The notes below the pieces were generated by a model, which was not told where the DNA came from, searched no databases, and saw nothing but the letters and a program-made list of their open reading frames with translations. The translations under genes were made by a program, and so were the position numbers. Of a stretch of 8,258 bases of DNA, positions 6,944 through 8,258 are shown piece by piece. Numbering within the stretch: the stretch's first letter is position 1; each line of letters opens with the position of its first letter. The DNA comes from Gemmatimonadota bacterium (lineage in GTDB: Bacteria > JAAXHH01), in the NCBI GenBank assembly GCA_026713285.1, contig JAPOOT010000177.1:1-8258 (forward strand), given 5' to 3'.

Positions 6944-7504
6944 CTATATCTCCAGGATTTCCAGTTCTTTTGCCGATATGGCGCTGTCGATGGAGGAGGT
7001 ATGCTGGTCGGTGAGATCCTGGATGGTCTTTTGATGCCGTTTGCTTTCATCTTCCGACAACCGGTGGGCTTTCTCTTCGGCCTTGATGCGCTCGTTCATT
7101 TCCCTGCGTACGTTCCGGATCCCGATCTTGCAGTCCTCGCCGAGTTTCTTGATCAGTTTCACGTATTCGTGCCTGCGCTCTTCGGTCAGCGGAGGTACCG
7201 GCAGGTGAATCACGTTGCCGTCGGAATTCGGCATGAGACCCAGGTCGGACGTCTGGATGGCCCGGACGATTTCGTTGATCATCTGCTTGTCCCACGGCTG
7301 AATCGAGATCGTGCGGGCGTCCGGCGTGTTCACGGTGGCGACCTGGTTGATGGGCGTCATGGTCCCGTAGGCTTCGACCTGGATGTTGTCCAGCAACGCC
7401 GGATTGGCCCGGCCGGCCCGGACGCCGGCGAGTTCCGTGCGAAGCACCTCGACGGACTGATCCATTTTTCGATTGGTCTCTTTGATGATCTCTTTCGCTT
7501 CCAC
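6944..7504 (-). CDS. frr: Ribosome recycling factor
   Basis: RRF, with EF-G, splits the post-termination ribosome in the cytosol so it can start again. From the GTG at 7504 the protein has 186 residues, almost exactly the usual 185. The first long helix begins at KEIIKETNRKMDQSVE. The conserved VRAGRANPALLD hinge is at 28-39, then the small beta domain with TPINQVATVNTPDARTISI and PWDK. After LPVPPLTEERR comes the second helix with IRNVRREMNE (R130 and R133, matching E. coli R129 and R132). I chose GTG over the ATG at 7522 because GAGGTG sits just upstream of the GTG and the resulting length fits the family. It lies directly after tsf; the usual pyrH is missing between them. Confidence 0.96.
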   Translation of the reverse strand: MEAKEIIKETNRKMDQSVEVLRTELAGVRAGRANPALLDNIQVEAYGTMTPINQVATVNTPDARTISIQPWDKQMINEIVRAIQTSDLGLMPNSDGNVIHLPVPPLTEERRHEYVKLIKKLGEDCKIGIRNVRREMNERIKAEEKAHRLSEDESKRHQKTIQDLTDQHTSSIDSAISAKELEILEI

Positions 7505-7508
7505 GATA

Positions 7509-7514
7509 CACCTC
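7509..7514 (-). promoter_or_regulatory. Ribosome binding site deciding the GTG start of frr
   Basis: GAGGTG on the minus strand, 4 nt before GTG at 7504 (6 nt counted from the GAGG core). The upstream in-frame ATG at 7522 has no comparable site, so the GTG is preferred. Confidence 0.7.
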
Positions 7515-7540
7515 ACTGGCATCGGAAAACCGGCATCGAT

Positions 7541-7552
7541 CCAGCCGGCTGG
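7541..7552. repeat. 12-bp perfect palindrome in the tsf-frr gap
   Basis: CCAGCCGGCTGG is its own reverse complement. It lies between the tsf stop and the frr ribosome site, where pyrH normally lies. There is no T-run after it, so it is not an obvious terminator. It might be an mRNA hairpin or processing site, or chance in GC-rich DNA. Confidence 0.4.
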
Positions 7553-7565
7553 GATGTTCGGCTCG

Positions 7566-8162
7566 CTATTCTCCGCCCAGTTCGTACCGGACGAACCGTC
7601 TGACCATGATATTCTCGCCCAGCGTGGCCACCGCCTCCGTGACCAGCTCCCGCACCGTCTTGTCGGTATCCCGGATGAACGGCTGTTCCAGGAGACAGTT
7701 TTCCTGGTTGAATTTCTCGATCTTCCCCTGGACGATCCGGTCGATGATATGGTCCGGCTTGCCCTCGTTCCGGGCCTGATTCCGGTAGATCTCCCGCTCT
7801 TGTTCCAGGACGGCTTCTTCGATCTGGTCCCGGTCCACGGCGATAGGACGCGTGGCCGCCACCTGCATGGCGATATCCCGGGCCAGGGTTTGGAAGGACT
7901 CGTTCCGGGCGACGAAATCGGTTTCGCAGTTGATCTCGACCATCGTGGCGATTCGGCTGCCGGGATGGATATAGGTATGAATGATGCCTTCTTTCGCTTC
8001 CCGCGCGCTTTTCTTCGACGCCGCCATGATGCCTTTTTCTCGCAGGAGCGTGACCGCCTGCTCGATACTGCCGCCGGACTCTTCGAGGGCCCGCTTGCAG
8101 TCCATCATCCCGGCGCCGGTCTGGTTCCTCAGGGTCTTTACGTCACTTGCTGATATAGTCAT
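7566..8162 (-). CDS. tsf: Translation elongation factor Ts (short form)
   Basis: EF-Ts releases GDP from EF-Tu so it can reload with GTP and aminoacyl-tRNA. The protein is 198 residues, the short type also seen in Thermus and cyanobacteria, against 283 in E. coli; it lacks the second half of the core domain. The N-terminal UBA-like domain (about 1-50) contains LRNQTGAGMMDCKRAL (11-26). The nucleotide-exchange motif TDFV is at 81-84 in INCETDFVARNESF. The late conserved segment KIEKFNQENCLLEQPFIRD (147-165) is present, and the protein ends shortly after MVRRFVRYE. The ATG at 8162 starts exactly at the usual family start (MTISASDVKTLR). The leader has only a weak ribosome site (AAGAGTGA). It normally follows rpsB. 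Confidence 0.97.
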   Translation of the reverse strand: MTISASDVKTLRNQTGAGMMDCKRALEESGGSIEQAVTLLREKGIMAASKKSAREAKEGIIHTYIHPGSRIATMVEINCETDFVARNESFQTLARDIAMQVAATRPIAVDRDQIEEAVLEQEREIYRNQARNEGKPDHIIDRIVQGKIEKFNQENCLLEQPFIRDTDKTVRELVTEAVATLGENIMVRRFVRYELGGE

Positions 8163-8198
8163 GAATGCATATCACTCTTAGCGAATGCGGAACATCCG

Positions 8199-8258
8199 CT
8201 ACGGCCGCCTTTCTCCGGCCACGTATCCGGCTTCGGGCTCGCTCCTGGAATTCCTCGA
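8199..8258 (-). CDS. Possible 3' end of rpsB (ribosomal protein S2), 19 residues
   Basis: The 96 bases upstream of tsf contain no whole gene. One minus-strand frame gives a short tail (SEPEAGYVAGERRP, then stop at 8201-8199), 36 nt before the tsf start. The C-terminus of S2 is variable and often rich in charged residues, and rpsB is the usual gene upstream of tsf, so this is a reasonable guess. The sequence itself shows no S2 motif. Another minus-strand frame is also open until it overlaps tsf, so the choice is weak. Confidence 0.28.
   Translation of the reverse strand, partial: SRNSRSEPEAGYVAGERRP

Noticed and set aside
7505..7522. ATG start of frr at 7522
   Set aside because: It has no ribosome site, and the GTG six codons later has a strong one and gives the normal length.

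Overview
The window is a compact, GC-rich bacterial chromosome segment in which every supported gene lies on the minus strand. Transcription runs from high to low coordinates: (possible rpsB tail) - tsf - frr - uppS - cdsA - dxr - rseP - TPR protein - LolB/LolA-like lipoprotein, the last running off the left edge. Gaps are short: 61 nt tsf-frr, 53 nt frr-uppS, 14 nt uppS-cdsA, 26 nt cdsA-dxr, 103 nt dxr-rseP, 22 nt rseP-TPR, and an 11-nt overlap between the TPR gene and the lipoprotein gene. This looks like one operon, perhaps with an extra internal promoter in front of rseP.

The right half (about 4.0-8.26 kb) is the widely conserved translation and envelope-lipid cluster. EF-Ts and ribosome recycling factor serve translation. 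Dxr makes the first committed MEP-pathway intermediate. UppS turns the resulting isoprenoid units into the undecaprenyl carrier for cell-wall polymers. CdsA makes CDP-diacylglycerol for phospholipids. RseP is the site-2 intramembrane protease that usually follows. The usual pyrH between tsf and frr is absent.

The left part (about 0-2.6 kb) has a 772-residue exported protein made almost wholly of 21 tetratricopeptide repeats, followed by the start of a lipoprotein with a clear lipobox and a LolB/LolA-like beginning. This pair recalls the lbcA-lolB neighbourhood of Pseudomonas. Here it replaces the bamA-type genes that commonly follow rseP.

The organism is most likely a Gram-negative (diderm) bacterium, because it has an outer-membrane-type lipoprotein, RseP and the MEP pathway. 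Its phylum cannot be settled from this window; the look is of an uncultured lineage. The most unusual sequence feature is an in-frame 3 x 27-bp tandem repeat inserted in the C-terminal domain of Dxr. No RNA genes, CRISPR arrays, insertion sequences or convincing intrinsic terminators were seen.
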